DNA from: Clostridium bornimense
GTDB lineage: Bacteria > Bacillota > Clostridia > Clostridiales > Clostridiaceae
Direction: 5' to 3'
Assembly: GCF_018917145.1 (NCBI RefSeq)
Contig: NZ_JAHLOD010000005.1
Location: 42,559 to 106,558, forward strand
Length of the DNA: 64,000 nucleotides
Shown here: piece after piece, positions 1 through 8,610 of the stretch
Layout of the letters: every line of letters begins with the position of its first letter
Position numbering within the stretch: position 1 is the stretch's first letter
Notes under the pieces: model-generated
Database searches by the model: none
What the model was told of the DNA's origin: nothing
The model's input: only the letters and a program-made list of their open reading frames with translations
Made by a program: the position numbers and the translations under genes

Positions 1-1560
1 GTATTTGGAAGCTTAAGAATGTTTTTAATTTCAATAATTATATATATTGGATTTTATGAGTTTTTTAAAAGAATTTTTTACTTTATAAATATTAAAATAC
101 AGAATATAAGAGTTGAAGATTTCAAATTAGAAACTATGGGAAAATTAAAAGGAATATTAAAGTTCATTGATGAAAAGCCGTTTTTATCAAGTATTATAAT
201 TATGATTACATTTTGGCTTGTTTATATAATAGCTTTTTATCCAGTGATTTTGTCACCAGATCCTAGTTTTCAAATTAGGCAGTTTTATAATGTTGATACG
301 AAATATGCAGAAGGTGTAATAAAGCTAGATGAAAATGTTAATCTTACTAATCACCATCCTGTAGTTCATACATTATTGTTAGGTGGATGTATAAATTTAG
401 GAAGGTTATTTGGTAGTGATAATTTTGGATTATTTATATACTCCATAATTCAAATTGGAATATTATCATCAACGTTAGCTTATACTATAAAATATCTTAA
501 GAAAGTAAAAATATCCCTTAAGGTTAGATTAATTCTTTTAATGATATATTCCTTAGTACCGATGTTCCCGCTTTATGCTATGTCAGCAGTGAAAGATACT
601 ATTTATACCTCGTTTATGGTTTTGTATGTAATATTTCTTTATGATTTTGTAACCTTCAATAAAGAGAAGAAACTTTCCAATATTAAAGCTATAGCTATAA
701 TTTTTTTATTGTTATTAATTTCATTGTTTAGAAATAATGGGATATATGTAATACTTTTATCTTTTCCATTCATAATTTTTTATAGTAAAAAGAATATGGC
801 TAAAACTATAACAATATTGGTAATATTTATGTCGTTAACAACGTGTTATTCTAAGGTTATATTACCTTATTTTAAAATTACCAGTGGTAGTATTAGAGAA
901 ATGTTATCTATACCATTTCAGCAAACAGCGAGATATGTAAAAGAACATGGAGATGAGGTATCAGAAGAAGATAAAAAGGCGATAGATAAAATTTTGGTTT
1001 ATGATACTATAGCAGAGAGGTATCAGCCAGAACTTTCTGATCCAGTTAAAAATAAATATAATAAATATGCTACCAGTGAAGATTTAAAAGAATATTTTAA
1101 AGCTTGGTATAGAGGATTAAAAAATCATCCAGGGACCTATGTTGAAGCAACAATAAACAATACTTATGGGTATTTCTATCCTAATGCTATAAAGTGGTAT
1201 ACTTACCATAAGTATGATTCAAGAGTAACAAAAGACAATTTAGTTGATTACAGTTATAATGATTTACAAGGATTAAGGGATAACTTAGTAGTATATCAAG
1301 GAATATTTCCTCATATACCGTTTATAGGATTAATATCAAATATTGGATTTGGCATATGGATTTTGTTAGTGATGGGAGTATATCTTATTATATTTAAAAA
1401 GAATGAATATCTTATAGTGTTAATGCCGTTATATGCATCAGTATTGATTTGTATTGCATCACCGGCAAATACTTATTTTAGATATGCTATGCCATATATT
1501 TTTGCAAATTGTGCTTTAGTACCGTTATTATTAAATTCATTATCTAAAAATAAACTTTAA
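1..1560 (+). CDS. Polytopic membrane protein, DUF6020-like (5' end outside window)
   Basis: The frame is open to the left edge (codon 1 starts at base 1), so the gene very probably begins upstream; the first ATG inside the window is at 19. The protein is hydrophobic with about ten membrane segments. Near residues 85-120 it has a non-membrane loop with the motifs SPDPSFQIRQF and TNHHPVVHT, followed by GLFIYSIIQ. This pattern is typical of DUF6020-type multispanning proteins, which resemble GT-C/PMT-like membrane glycosyltransferases in layout. A second large external loop lies around residues 290-430. The substrate is unknown. A terminator follows 9 bases after the stop, so this is the last gene of its unit. 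Confidence 0.75.
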   Translation, partial: VFGSLRMFLISIIIYIGFYEFFKRIFYFINIKIQNIRVEDFKLETMGKLKGILKFIDEKPFLSSIIIMITFWLVYIIAFYPVILSPDPSFQIRQFYNVDTKYAEGVIKLDENVNLTNHHPVVHTLLLGGCINLGRLFGSDNFGLFIYSIIQIGILSSTLAYTIKYLKKVKISLKVRLILLMIYSLVPMFPLYAMSAVKDTIYTSFMVLYVIFLYDFVTFNKEKKLSNIKAIAIIFLLLLISLFRNNGIYVILLSFPFIIFYSKKNMAKTITILVIFMSLTTCYSKVILPYFKITSGSIREMLSIPFQQTARYVKEHGDEVSEEDKKAIDKILVYDTIAERYQPELSDPVKNKYNKYATSEDLKEYFKAWYRGLKNHPGTYVEATINNTYGYFYPNAIKWYTYHKYDSRVTKDNLVDYSYNDLQGLRDNLVVYQGIFPHIPFIGLISNIGFGIWILLVMGVYLIIFKKNEYLIVLMPLYASVLICIASPANTYFRYAMPYIFANCALVPLLLNSLSKNKL

Positions 1561-1568
1561 AAAATAAG

Positions 1569-1610
1569 GACAAGTACCTATAGTTACTAGGGCTTGTCTT
1601 TTATTTTTTT
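1569..1610 (+). terminator. Intrinsic terminator of the DUF6020-like gene
   Basis: GACAAG (1569-1574) pairs with CTTGTC (1593-1598), with an inner CCTA/TAGG stem, followed by a T-rich tract to 1610. Confidence 0.7.
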
Positions 1611-1661
1611 AATAATAGAAATTCTATGTAAAAATATGGAACGTGTGTTATAATTCTAAGT

Positions 1662-2084
1662 ATGAAACGATTATTTCAGGAGGGATCAAAAATTAAAAAG
1701 AAATTTAATGAAATGAGTATATTTTGTTTAATGTTTATTTTGCTCCTTACATTAGTGGGGTGTAAAAAGAGTAATGAGACAAAAAATAGTATTGTAGAAA
1801 AAAACTTAAGTAAAATTATTAGCACAAGTAATATTAATGTGCAATTAGCATCAAATCCATATGAATATATATCAAATAATAAGAAAGAATATGCTGATAT
1901 TGTTTCCAGTGAGGGTGCTTTAGAATATATGCTTAATGAATTTAATAAAAGTAATGAAGATGGGTTAAAAGAATATATTATGGCAGTAGCTTGTTGTGAC
2001 ATTCTAGGAGAAGATGGCAACAATGTTCAATGGAACTCAGGTAGAGAATGGTACAAAAACTATTTAAGTAATAGGGAAAGTTAA
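1662..2084 (+). CDS. Small predicted lipoprotein, unknown function
   Basis: The protein has a charged N-terminus, a hydrophobic stretch and the lipobox LVGC, so it should be lipidated and anchored on the outer face of the membrane. The rest is about 105 polar residues ending in an acidic and aromatic segment; I do not recognise the family. The start is unclear. ATG 1662 sits directly behind a TATAAT-like box (1649-1654) and has no Shine-Dalgarno sequence. A strong AGGAGGG (1678-1684) lies inside this frame and is well spaced for an ATT codon at 1692. ATG 1713 would give a very short signal peptide. A weak terminator follows. Confidence 0.65.
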   Translation: MKRLFQEGSKIKKKFNEMSIFCLMFILLLTLVGCKKSNETKNSIVEKNLSKIISTSNINVQLASNPYEYISNNKKEYADIVSSEGALEYMLNEFNKSNEDGLKEYIMAVACCDILGEDGNNVQWNSGREWYKNYLSNRES

Positions 2085-2115
2085 GATAAATTAATATGAC
2101 AAAATAGATTAAAAA

Positions 2116-2154
2116 AGACTAGTGGATTTAAAATGAAGCTAGTCTATACTTTTA
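2116..2154 (+). terminator. Probable terminator after the lipoprotein
   Basis: AGACTAG (2116-2122) pairs with CTAGTCT (2139-2145), followed by a short T-rich tract. The stem is modest. Confidence 0.45.
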
Positions 2155-2171
2155 TATTGGAGGTAATAATT

Positions 2172-2275
2172 ATGAGTATAGGAAGTAATGAGTTTAATTC
2201 GGAATTTTGTAATGTTAAGTATTTAGAAGAAAAATGAAGCAGTGGATTTTATAGATGAAAGCGTTCGTAAATAAG
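2172..2275 (+). pseudogene. Short ORF with a probable frameshift
   Basis: A good ribosome site (TGGAGG, 2158-2163) precedes ATG 2172, but the frame stops after 21 codons at TGA 2235-2237, directly after a run of five A (2230-2234). Moving one base back at the A-run continues a coding-like frame for 13 more codons (NEAVDFIDESVRK) to TAA 2273-2275. It may be a decayed gene, a sequencing indel, or a real 21-residue peptide. No family was recognised. Confidence 0.35.
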
Positions 2276-2337
2276 ACAGTAGTACTGAGACTTTTGTATT
2301 ATGATATGGTAAAGGGTTGTATATGGGGGTATAGATA

Positions 2338-2658
2338 ATGCGAAAGGTTGTGAAATTATTTTGGCAATTAGCAATTCTACCGATATTATATATACCATAC
2401 AGAATATTGAATGAAACAGTACTAATTAATATTTTGGGATGTAGTTGCTCAACAGATGATATTTGTAGAGGAGTAATAGATGCTAATGACTTTACAAAAT
2501 TATTTTTTAGTATTGTAGTAATAGTAATCATAGTTATTTCGGTATACAAAGTAAAAAGTATATCTAAGATTAGCTCTAAGGTAATTTATATTATGTGTAT
2601 TACATGTATTTCTACTGCTATTGGAAATATATTATATCAATCAATGCTGTTAAAATAA
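2338..2658 (+). CDS. Small membrane protein, three predicted TM segments
   Basis: This 106-residue protein is hydrophobic throughout, with TM segments near residues 6-24, 53-70 and 80-98. A short loop CSCSTDDIC after the first segment contains three closely spaced cysteines. ATG 2338 follows GGGGG (2324-2328) at good spacing. The next gene begins 26 bases downstream, so the two are probably co-transcribed. I do not recognise the family, and the function is unknown. Confidence 0.6.
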   Translation: MRKVVKLFWQLAILPILYIPYRILNETVLINILGCSCSTDDICRGVIDANDFTKLFFSIVVIVIIVISVYKVKSISKISSKVIYIMCITCISTAIGNILYQSMLLK

Positions 2659-2684
2659 TAAATTTAGGTGAAGGAGAAACAGGG

Positions 2685-2942
2685 ATGGGTGACTTATTAA
2701 AATTAAATAATATTGGAAAGGTATTAGAAGAACAACTAAATGAAGTTGGAATTACATCATATGAAGAGCTTAAATCTATAGGTAGTAAGGAAGCATGGCT
2801 TAGAATAAAATCAATAGATCCTTCGGCATGTATACATAGATTATATGCTTTAGAAGGTGCTATAGAGGGTATTAAAAAGAGTTGTTTATCTCAAGATAAG
2901 AAAAATGAACTTAGAGAATTTTATAATAATGAAAAACTTTAA
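2685..2942 (+). CDS. TfoX C-terminal-domain protein
   Basis: The 85-residue protein corresponds to the TfoX C-terminal domain alone: a helix-hairpin-helix-like start (LLKLNNIGKVLEEQLNEVGI), then SYEELKSIGSKEAWLRI and the HRLYALEGAIEGI helix. Full TfoX/Sxy activates competence genes in Proteobacteria. Stand-alone C-terminal domains occur widely in Firmicutes without an established role, perhaps in nucleic-acid or protein binding. The frame extends upstream to 2595, but AAGGAG (2671-2676) places the start at ATG 2685; the upstream part overlaps the preceding gene. Confidence 0.8.
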   Translation: MGDLLKLNNIGKVLEEQLNEVGITSYEELKSIGSKEAWLRIKSIDPSACIHRLYALEGAIEGIKKSCLSQDKKNELREFYNNEKL

Positions 2943-3044
2943 GAAGAAAGATATAAGGTGGATTTGAGTTTATAATTCTATATTTTTTGGATATAATTTA
3001 TATAAGTATTATTTATCTAGGATATTTTAGAGGGGGAATATAAT

Positions 3045-4118
3045 ATGCAAAATCCTTTTATAAAAGATAATTTTTTATCTCCTAATGTGTCAATAAATAA
3101 ACTTATAATAGAAAAGGTACCAGAACATATAGTAGATGAAGATATTAAAGGAAAATCTGCTTTAGAATTATTTTCAACAAAGTTGTTTATAGAAGAAATT
3201 AAGAAAAACAGCAAAGAATTAGGATTAGATTTACAAAGTATAGAGGAAGCTAAATTACCACAAAATTTTACAAGTTGTTTAGAAAGTAATAATGAATCGA
3301 TTAGAGAGTTAGCTATAAATATTTTAAAGTTATTTGGAAGACGACTAGGAGTGATTTTACTAACATTAAAGAAAGGTGAAAAAGAAAATAGGTTAAAGAG
3401 GATAGATTGGCAAGATGAACATTGGCAGTACTGGTCTAAGATAGAAAATGTTATTTTGGTGGGAGGTCTTGCCAATAATAAATTTGGAAAGATACTAAAA
3501 GATGCTATAAATGAAGTTTTTAAATTGGAAAAAGAAGGCTATAATATTATTTTGGTAGAGAATCCAGCAGAAGCAGCCATTAGAGGGTTATCAAAATATA
3601 TTACTACTATAGAAGATAATAAATATAATTTAGCTTTGGATTTTGGACAAAGCTTCATAAAAAGAAGCATAATAAGTGTTGATAAAAGTGGTATTAATGA
3701 AGTTCATACATTAGAAAAGATAAAATCTAAGTATGTTACATGGGAGTTTAATACTAAATTAGAGGAAGAAGTTGAAGCTAAAAAAGAGGATCAGTATATA
3801 GTAGATTGTATTACTAATACAATTCAGTTTTGCATGGAAAATAATTATGAATTAGGTAAAGAAATAGTAATAAGTATAGCTAATTATGTGGAAAATGGAA
3901 AACTTAAAAATAGAGGCGGCTATGGCAAACTAAGACTAATTGCTGATAATTATGAGAAGCATTTGAAAGAAGTTTTATATAAGAAATTAGGAACAGAATA
4001 TAAAATAACTATGGTTCATGATGGAACAGCAATGGCAGCTGCATTTTCGGAGTATCCAAACTCTGTTTGTATATCCTTGGGAACAGCTTTTGGAGTTGGT
4101 TTTCCAATAGATAAATGA
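3045..4118 (+). CDS. ASKHA-fold kinase-like (hexokinase/ROK-like) protein
   Basis: This 357-residue protein shows the two nucleotide-binding motifs of the actin/hexokinase superfamily in the second half. LALDFGQSFIKRSI (about 195-208) fits PHOSPHATE 1, and CISLGTAFGVGFP near the C-terminus fits PHOSPHATE 2, with VHDGTAMAAA just before it as the connect/adenosine region. An NPAEAAIRGL segment lies at about 168-180. The N-terminal half lacks a clear sugar-binding signature, so the substrate is unknown, and activity could be lost. The start ATG 3045 follows AGGGGGAATA. It stands as its own unit, 53 bases before a GNAT gene. Confidence 0.6.
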   Translation: MQNPFIKDNFLSPNVSINKLIIEKVPEHIVDEDIKGKSALELFSTKLFIEEIKKNSKELGLDLQSIEEAKLPQNFTSCLESNNESIRELAINILKLFGRRLGVILLTLKKGEKENRLKRIDWQDEHWQYWSKIENVILVGGLANNKFGKILKDAINEVFKLEKEGYNIILVENPAEAAIRGLSKYITTIEDNKYNLALDFGQSFIKRSIISVDKSGINEVHTLEKIKSKYVTWEFNTKLEEEVEAKKEDQYIVDCITNTIQFCMENNYELGKEIVISIANYVENGKLKNRGGYGKLRLIADNYEKHLKEVLYKKLGTEYKITMVHDGTAMAAAFSEYPNSVCISLGTAFGVGFPIDK

Positions 4119-4171
4119 GGTACTTTATGAACTAGTATAATTATGAATAATATTAATAGGTGGTATGAATT

Positions 4172-4711
4172 TTGGAAAAAGTAGTGTATAAAAAACTTAA
4201 TAAAGAAGATATTAAACTATCATTATTTAGCGATTTTAATAGATATCAAGAAGTTAAAAAATGCTGGAGAAAAGAGAATAATAAATGGATTTTAAAGGAT
4301 ATTTCATTTATAGAGCAATGGGGAGAAAATGAGTACAATTTCTTAGTAAAATGTCTAATTAATACAATTGAAACTGGTGGAGTAGTATTGGGAGCATTTT
4401 GTGATTGTTCTTTAGTGGGGTTTGCATCTGTTGAAAATAAATTTTTCGGAAGTGAAAATCAGTATTTACAATTATCCAGTTTACATACATCATATGAATA
4501 TAGAGGCAATGGTATAGGAAAGCAGTTATTTTCTATAGCTTGTGATGGAGCTAAAGATCTAGGTGCTAAGAAACTATATATTTCTTCTCATTCATCTGAG
4601 GAGTCACAAAAGTTTTACAAAGCTGTTGGCTGTGTTGAAGCTATTGAATATAATAAAAAGTTAGTAGAAGACGAGCCTTGTGATTGTCAGCTAGAATATA
4701 TTTTGATGTAA
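4172..4711 (+). CDS. GNAT family N-acetyltransferase
   Basis: The C-terminal half carries the GNAT core. Strand beta4 is LQLSSLHTSYEY, followed by the acetyl-CoA pyrophosphate loop RGNGIGKQLF (the Q/RxxGxG/A motif) and a late AKKLYISSHSSEESQKFYKAVGC segment typical of family strands beta5-beta6. It should acetylate an amine using acetyl-CoA in the cytoplasm; the substrate is unknown. The start is TTG 4172, eight bases after AGGTGG (4158-4163). A terminator follows at 4747. Confidence 0.85.
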   Translation: MEKVVYKKLNKEDIKLSLFSDFNRYQEVKKCWRKENNKWILKDISFIEQWGENEYNFLVKCLINTIETGGVVLGAFCDCSLVGFASVENKFFGSENQYLQLSSLHTSYEYRGNGIGKQLFSIACDGAKDLGAKKLYISSHSSEESQKFYKAVGCVEAIEYNKKLVEDEPCDCQLEYILM

Positions 4712-4746
4712 AATATGGTTTGTGTCATATAACTTAAAGATAGACG

Positions 4747-4775
4747 AAAGATAGTTTTAATGCTATCTTTTTTTA
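4747..4775 (+). terminator. Intrinsic terminator after the GNAT gene
   Basis: AAAGATAG (4747-4754) pairs with CTATCTTT (4763-4770), followed by T residues to 4775. Confidence 0.8.
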
Positions 4776-4868
4776 TATTAAATTATTCATAGGATATACT
4801 AATAAGGATAATTTTTAATTAAAAAGTAGAGATTAACTTAATTGTGGAAATAATGACGAGGTGATAAG

Positions 4869-6266
4869 ATGATAGATTATTTTTTAATGCCACATCCGCC
4901 GATAATAATTCCTGAAGTGGGAAAAGGTGCAGAAAAAGAAGTTAGTAAAACTATAGAAAGCTGTAGAAAGGTAGGGGATATAATAGAGCAAAGTGATGCA
5001 GAGACTATAGTTATAATTACTCCTCATGGTACAGTATTTAGAGATGCCGTTGCAATGATTAATACAGATACAATTAGTGGTGATTTCAGTAATTTTGAGG
5101 CTCCAGAGGTGACGTTGACCTATGATATAGATTTAGCCTTGACAAAGGAGATTATAGAAGTTGCTTCGGAGAATAAAATAGCTGTGGCATCTATAGATGA
5201 AAAAACATCAAAATTGTACAATATAGATTTAAATCTTGATCATGGTGCTATGGTTCCATTATATTATGCTGATAAAAAAAGAAATCATAAGTTGGTTCAT
5301 ATAACTTATGGTATGTTGTCACCAATAGAGCTTTTGAAATTTGGAATATCAATAAGAACTGCAATTGAAAAATTAGATAAAAAAGTAGCAGTTATAGCAT
5401 CAGGTGATTTATCTCATACACTTATAGAAAATGGACCATATCCATATAATCCTCATGGTAGAGAATTTGACAATTTACTTATAAAAATATTATCAGAGGG
5501 GAAAATGAAAGATATTTTTAACATAGATAAAAAACTTATTACAGAAGCCGGTCAATGTGGATTAAGATCATTATATATTTTAGCTGGAATAATAAATACT
5601 TCTACTGTTAATAGCAAGTTTTTTAGTTATGAAGGTAATTTTGGCGTTGGATATTCCATTTTTCAGTTTAGTGAAGGTAGTGGAAACTTACTTGATGAAT
5701 TAATGGTAGAAAGAAAAAGTAAGCATAAAGAAAGATTAAAAGGTGGCAATATATATACATCTCTTGCTAGATTAAATTTAGATAGATATTTCACTAATGG
5801 AACTATTGTTGATATCAATGATATAAAAGATGAAGGACTATTAAGTGATAAAAAAGGTGTCTTTGTTTCATTAAAAATAAATGGTGAACTTAGAGGTTGT
5901 ATAGGAACTATTTATCCCGTTACTAGTTGTGTTGGAGAAGAAATAATTAGAAATTCCCTTAGCGCTGCCCTTGATGATCCAAGATTTCATCCATTGACAG
6001 AAGAAGAACTGCAACAGGTAGATATATCAGTAGATTTATTATATACTCCAGAGAAAACAACTTTTGATAAATTAGATCCATCAAAATATGGAGTAATTGT
6101 AACAAGTGGCAATAAAAAGGGATTACTTTTACCAAATCTAGAAGGGATAGATACTAAGGAGAAGCAAGTAGAAATTGCTATTAGCAAAGGTAATATACTA
6201 CCAAATGAAGAATATACATTGGAAAGATTCATGGTAGAGAGGTTTAGTGAAGTGGAAGATGACTAG
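4869..6266 (+). CDS. AmmeMemoRadiSam protein: MEMO (B) fused to AMMECR1 (A)
   Basis: The 465-residue protein is a natural fusion. The N-terminal ~270 residues are a MEMO/extradiol-dioxygenase-like domain with MPHPPIIIPEVGKG at the start, TPHGT, LDHGAMVPLYY and SGDLSHTL histidine motifs. The C-terminal ~180 residues are an AMMECR1 domain, with SLKINGELRGCIGTI and DPRFHPLTEEEL as hallmarks. Genomes often carry these domains beside a radical SAM enzyme, as here, where the next gene overlaps by 8 to 20 bases. The bacterial reaction is not established; human MEMO1 has been linked to metal binding and redox, which is only suggestive. The start is ATG 4869, after GAGGTGAT. Confidence 0.92.
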   Translation: MIDYFLMPHPPIIIPEVGKGAEKEVSKTIESCRKVGDIIEQSDAETIVIITPHGTVFRDAVAMINTDTISGDFSNFEAPEVTLTYDIDLALTKEIIEVASENKIAVASIDEKTSKLYNIDLNLDHGAMVPLYYADKKRNHKLVHITYGMLSPIELLKFGISIRTAIEKLDKKVAVIASGDLSHTLIENGPYPYNPHGREFDNLLIKILSEGKMKDIFNIDKKLITEAGQCGLRSLYILAGIINTSTVNSKFFSYEGNFGVGYSIFQFSEGSGNLLDELMVERKSKHKERLKGGNIYTSLARLNLDRYFTNGTIVDINDIKDEGLLSDKKGVFVSLKINGELRGCIGTIYPVTSCVGEEIIRNSLSAALDDPRFHPLTEEELQQVDISVDLLYTPEKTTFDKLDPSKYGVIVTSGNKKGLLLPNLEGIDTKEKQVEIAISKGNILPNEEYTLERFMVERFSEVEDD

Positions 6267-7164
6267 GAAAGAAGCATTATATTATAGAGAGGAAAATGGA
6301 AAGATTAGATGTAGCTTATGTCCACATAATTGTCTTATAAGAGAGGGACATAGAGGAGCTTGTAATGTTAGGGAGGCAAATAAAGATGACGATGGATTAC
6401 TTAAATTATATTCCTTAAATTATGGCGAAGTTACATCAATAGCTATAGATCCTATAGAAAAGAAGCCACTGTATCAGTTTTATCCAGGAAGTAAAATATT
6501 GTCAGTTGGATCCTTTGGTTGTAATTTTAAATGTTCATTTTGTCAGAACTATAGTATATCTCAATATAGGGCTGAAAGTAAGTATATTTCACCTGAAGAA
6601 ATGGCAGAGATGTCATTAAATATTAAAGATAATATTGGATTAGCTTTTACTTATAATGAACCATCTATATGGTTTGAATATGTATTAGATGTAGCGAAAA
6701 CAATAAAGTCCATTGATAAAAATCATAAAATTGTATTAGTTTCTAATGGATATATTAGTGAAGAGCCTTTAAAAGAATTATTACCATATATAGATGCATT
6801 AAATATAGATTTAAAAGGTGATGATAGTTATTATAGAAGACTTTGCTTTGGTTCTATAGAAGAAGTGAAAAGAACGATAAAGATAGCTAATGATTATGAA
6901 AAGCATATAGAAGTAACTACTTTGTTATTACCAAAAGAAAATACTGATGATGAAACATTATTAGAAATAGCTAAGTTTTTAAGTTCTATAGACAAATCAA
7001 TACCTCTACATGTTTCAAGATATTTTCCAAGATACAAGATGGAGGAACCACCAACACCATTAGAAGAGATGAGAAAAAGTTATAAGTTACTAAAAAAATA
7101 TTTAGATAATATATATTTAGGAAATTTAAGTGAAGAAGAGTACAAATATTGTGTTGAAGGATAG
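6247..7164 (+). CDS. amrS: AmmeMemoRadiSam system radical SAM enzyme (AmrS)
   Basis: The radical SAM cluster motif is CNFKCSFC (C92, C96, C99), embedded in GSFGCNFKCSFCQNY as in this family and pyruvate-formate-lyase activases. The N-terminus has a second cysteine set (CSLCPHNC and GACNVR). FTYNEPSIWFEYV and LNIDLKGDD are also typical. It should cleave SAM and generate a radical, but the target is unknown; the overlapping MEMO-AMMECR1 gene argues for a common complex or pathway. GTG 6247 lies 4 bases after GAGAGG; ATG 6259 (overlap ATGACTAG) is an alternative start. The stop codon lies inside the terminator stem. Confidence 0.9.
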   Translation: MKWKMTRKEALYYREENGKIRCSLCPHNCLIREGHRGACNVREANKDDDGLLKLYSLNYGEVTSIAIDPIEKKPLYQFYPGSKILSVGSFGCNFKCSFCQNYSISQYRAESKYISPEEMAEMSLNIKDNIGLAFTYNEPSIWFEYVLDVAKTIKSIDKNHKIVLVSNGYISEEPLKELLPYIDALNIDLKGDDSYYRRLCFGSIEEVKRTIKIANDYEKHIEVTTLLLPKENTDDETLLEIAKFLSSIDKSIPLHVSRYFPRYKMEEPPTPLEEMRKSYKLLKKYLDNIYLGNLSEEEYKYCVEG

Positions 7165-7185
7165 ATTTTACATCTATCTTTTTCT
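7160..7185 (+). terminator. Intrinsic terminator overlapping the amrS stop codon
   Basis: GATAGAT (7160-7166) pairs with ATCTATC (7172-7178), followed by TTTTTCTTT. Confidence 0.75.
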
Positions 7186-7230
7186 TTATGGTACAATATA
7201 ACAAAATAATATGTAAGGGTTGAGTGTATT

Positions 7231-7731
7231 ATGAAAAGATTTAATGAACTAACGTTTGAAATTTTAGAGGAAAAAGATATTGAGATATTAACTCCAATAA
7301 TGAAAAGAGCATTTGATGAAGATACAAAAATTCACCTAAATGAATTAGAAGGTGGACCTGAGGGATACGATAATGGAGAGCTTCTTAAAAAGTTTGGGTT
7401 ACATAAGGATTCCACTGCCTATAAAATCTCTTTGAATAATGAAGTAATAGGTTGCATTATCCTATGGATAAATAATGAGACACATCAAAACTTTTTAGGT
7501 AATATATTTATAGATCCTAAGGTGCAAAACAAAGGAATAGGTCAAGAGATTTGGAAGTTTGTTGAAAGTCAGTATCCAGATACTATTATATGGCGTACTG
7601 AAACACCAGGTTTTTCTACAAGAAATCATAATTTTTATGTTAATAAGTGCGGATTTCATGTTGTAAAAATTGAAAATCCTATGAATAAATATGATTCTAA
7701 ATATATTTTAGAAAAGGAAATTAGGAGATAA
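7231..7731 (+). CDS. GNAT family N-acetyltransferase
   Basis: This 166-residue protein has GNAT features: LGNIFIDPKVQNKGIGQEIWKF with the acetyl-CoA loop QNKGIG, and the late FYVNKCGF motif. The N-terminal half has an unusual acidic HLNELEGGPEGYDNGE segment also seen in some GNATs annotated only by fold. The substrate is unknown. It stands alone between two terminators. ATG 7231 follows AAGGGTTGAG at acceptable spacing. Confidence 0.85.
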   Translation: MKRFNELTFEILEEKDIEILTPIMKRAFDEDTKIHLNELEGGPEGYDNGELLKKFGLHKDSTAYKISLNNEVIGCIILWINNETHQNFLGNIFIDPKVQNKGIGQEIWKFVESQYPDTIIWRTETPGFSTRNHNFYVNKCGFHVVKIENPMNKYDSKYILEKEIRR

Positions 7732-7732
7732 G

Positions 7733-7770
7733 AGAGGTATAGGTACGGTAAGTAGCTATACCTCTTTTCT
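7733..7770 (+). terminator. Intrinsic terminator after the GNAT gene
   Basis: AGAGGTATAG (7733-7742) and CTATACCTCT (7756-7765) form a perfect 10-bp stem followed by TTTTCT. It lies between convergent genes but its T-run favours the plus strand. Confidence 0.75.
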
Positions 7771-7820
7771 CAAACAGAGGTTTGAAATTTATTAGCTTTA
7801 GATTATTTAAATTTGCAAGT

Positions 7821-8597
7821 TTATGATACATCGATAGTAGCACTCAATTCTTCAGTATAGTCATCTATTAAATCTTTAAATTCTTCAATCCGTTTTGATA
7901 CATCTATACCAAGCTTTACTATTATTAGTGATAAACCACCTAGTGCAATAATGTATATTACAATTCCATATAGTAATGTATACCAATGAAATAGTTGCAA
8001 GAAGCTGAATAGATTAATACCAAAATCTTTATTTATTTTAGAGGCAATTAGAATAATAGGGGTAATAAATGTTACTATTGCGCCTAGAATAAATATAAAG
8101 ATAGAGTTATATAGAATGAATATAATTAGCTTATTTAATATATATGTTATGGTATAGCAAAAGCAGAAAGAATTGCTTTTTATTTTACTTCCGTAATTTT
8201 TATAAATTATGTTGTAATCATAAGAACAAATAGAAACTATTTTACCATATATGGTGGCGGTTATATCGGATATAAATTCGAGCACTTGTAATAAAAATGA
8301 TGTTATCATGGAAAAGATTCCAACTAACATTGTGAATATAATTGACATTATATATATAAATATAGCTGCAATAACAATAAAAATTGCAATAAAGATAAGG
8401 AATCGTAGTATTGTACCAGGATTTCTTAAAAATTCAAAAACGAAGGCTGTAACCAGTGTTAAAACTGCTATACCAATAATTAGAAGAAGGTTTTCTACAA
8501 TTGTTACAACTATTTTCGTTATAGCACTAATTAGTAAAAATGGTATAGCAACTAAAGATAGTATATTTATTTTAATAATTTTTAATGGAATATTCAT
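7821..8597 (-). CDS. Polytopic membrane protein, unknown function
   Basis: The 258-residue protein has about five to six hydrophobic segments and a cysteine-containing stretch (SFCFCY) between them; its C-terminus is acidic and cytoplasm-like. The start was set at ATG 8597 because AGGAGG (complement of 8602-8607) lies five bases upstream; the open frame extends a further 11 codons without support. It lies 13 bases after the lipoprotein gene upstream on the same strand, so the pair is an operon. The lipoprotein may be its partner, but no function can be given. Confidence 0.7.
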   Translation of the reverse strand: MNIPLKIIKINILSLVAIPFLLISAITKIVVTIVENLLLIIGIAVLTLVTAFVFEFLRNPGTILRFLIFIAIFIVIAAIFIYIMSIIFTMLVGIFSMITSFLLQVLEFISDITATIYGKIVSICSYDYNIIYKNYGSKIKSNSFCFCYTITYILNKLIIFILYNSIFIFILGAIVTFITPIILIASKINKDFGINLFSFLQLFHWYTLLYGIVIYIIALGGLSLIIVKLGIDVSKRIEEFKDLIDDYTEELSATIDVS

Positions 8598-8610
8598 AAT
8601 AGCCTCCTCA

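Noticed and set aside
2223..2549. 108-codon minus ORF
   Set aside because: It is antisense to the small membrane protein at 2338 and has no ribosome site.
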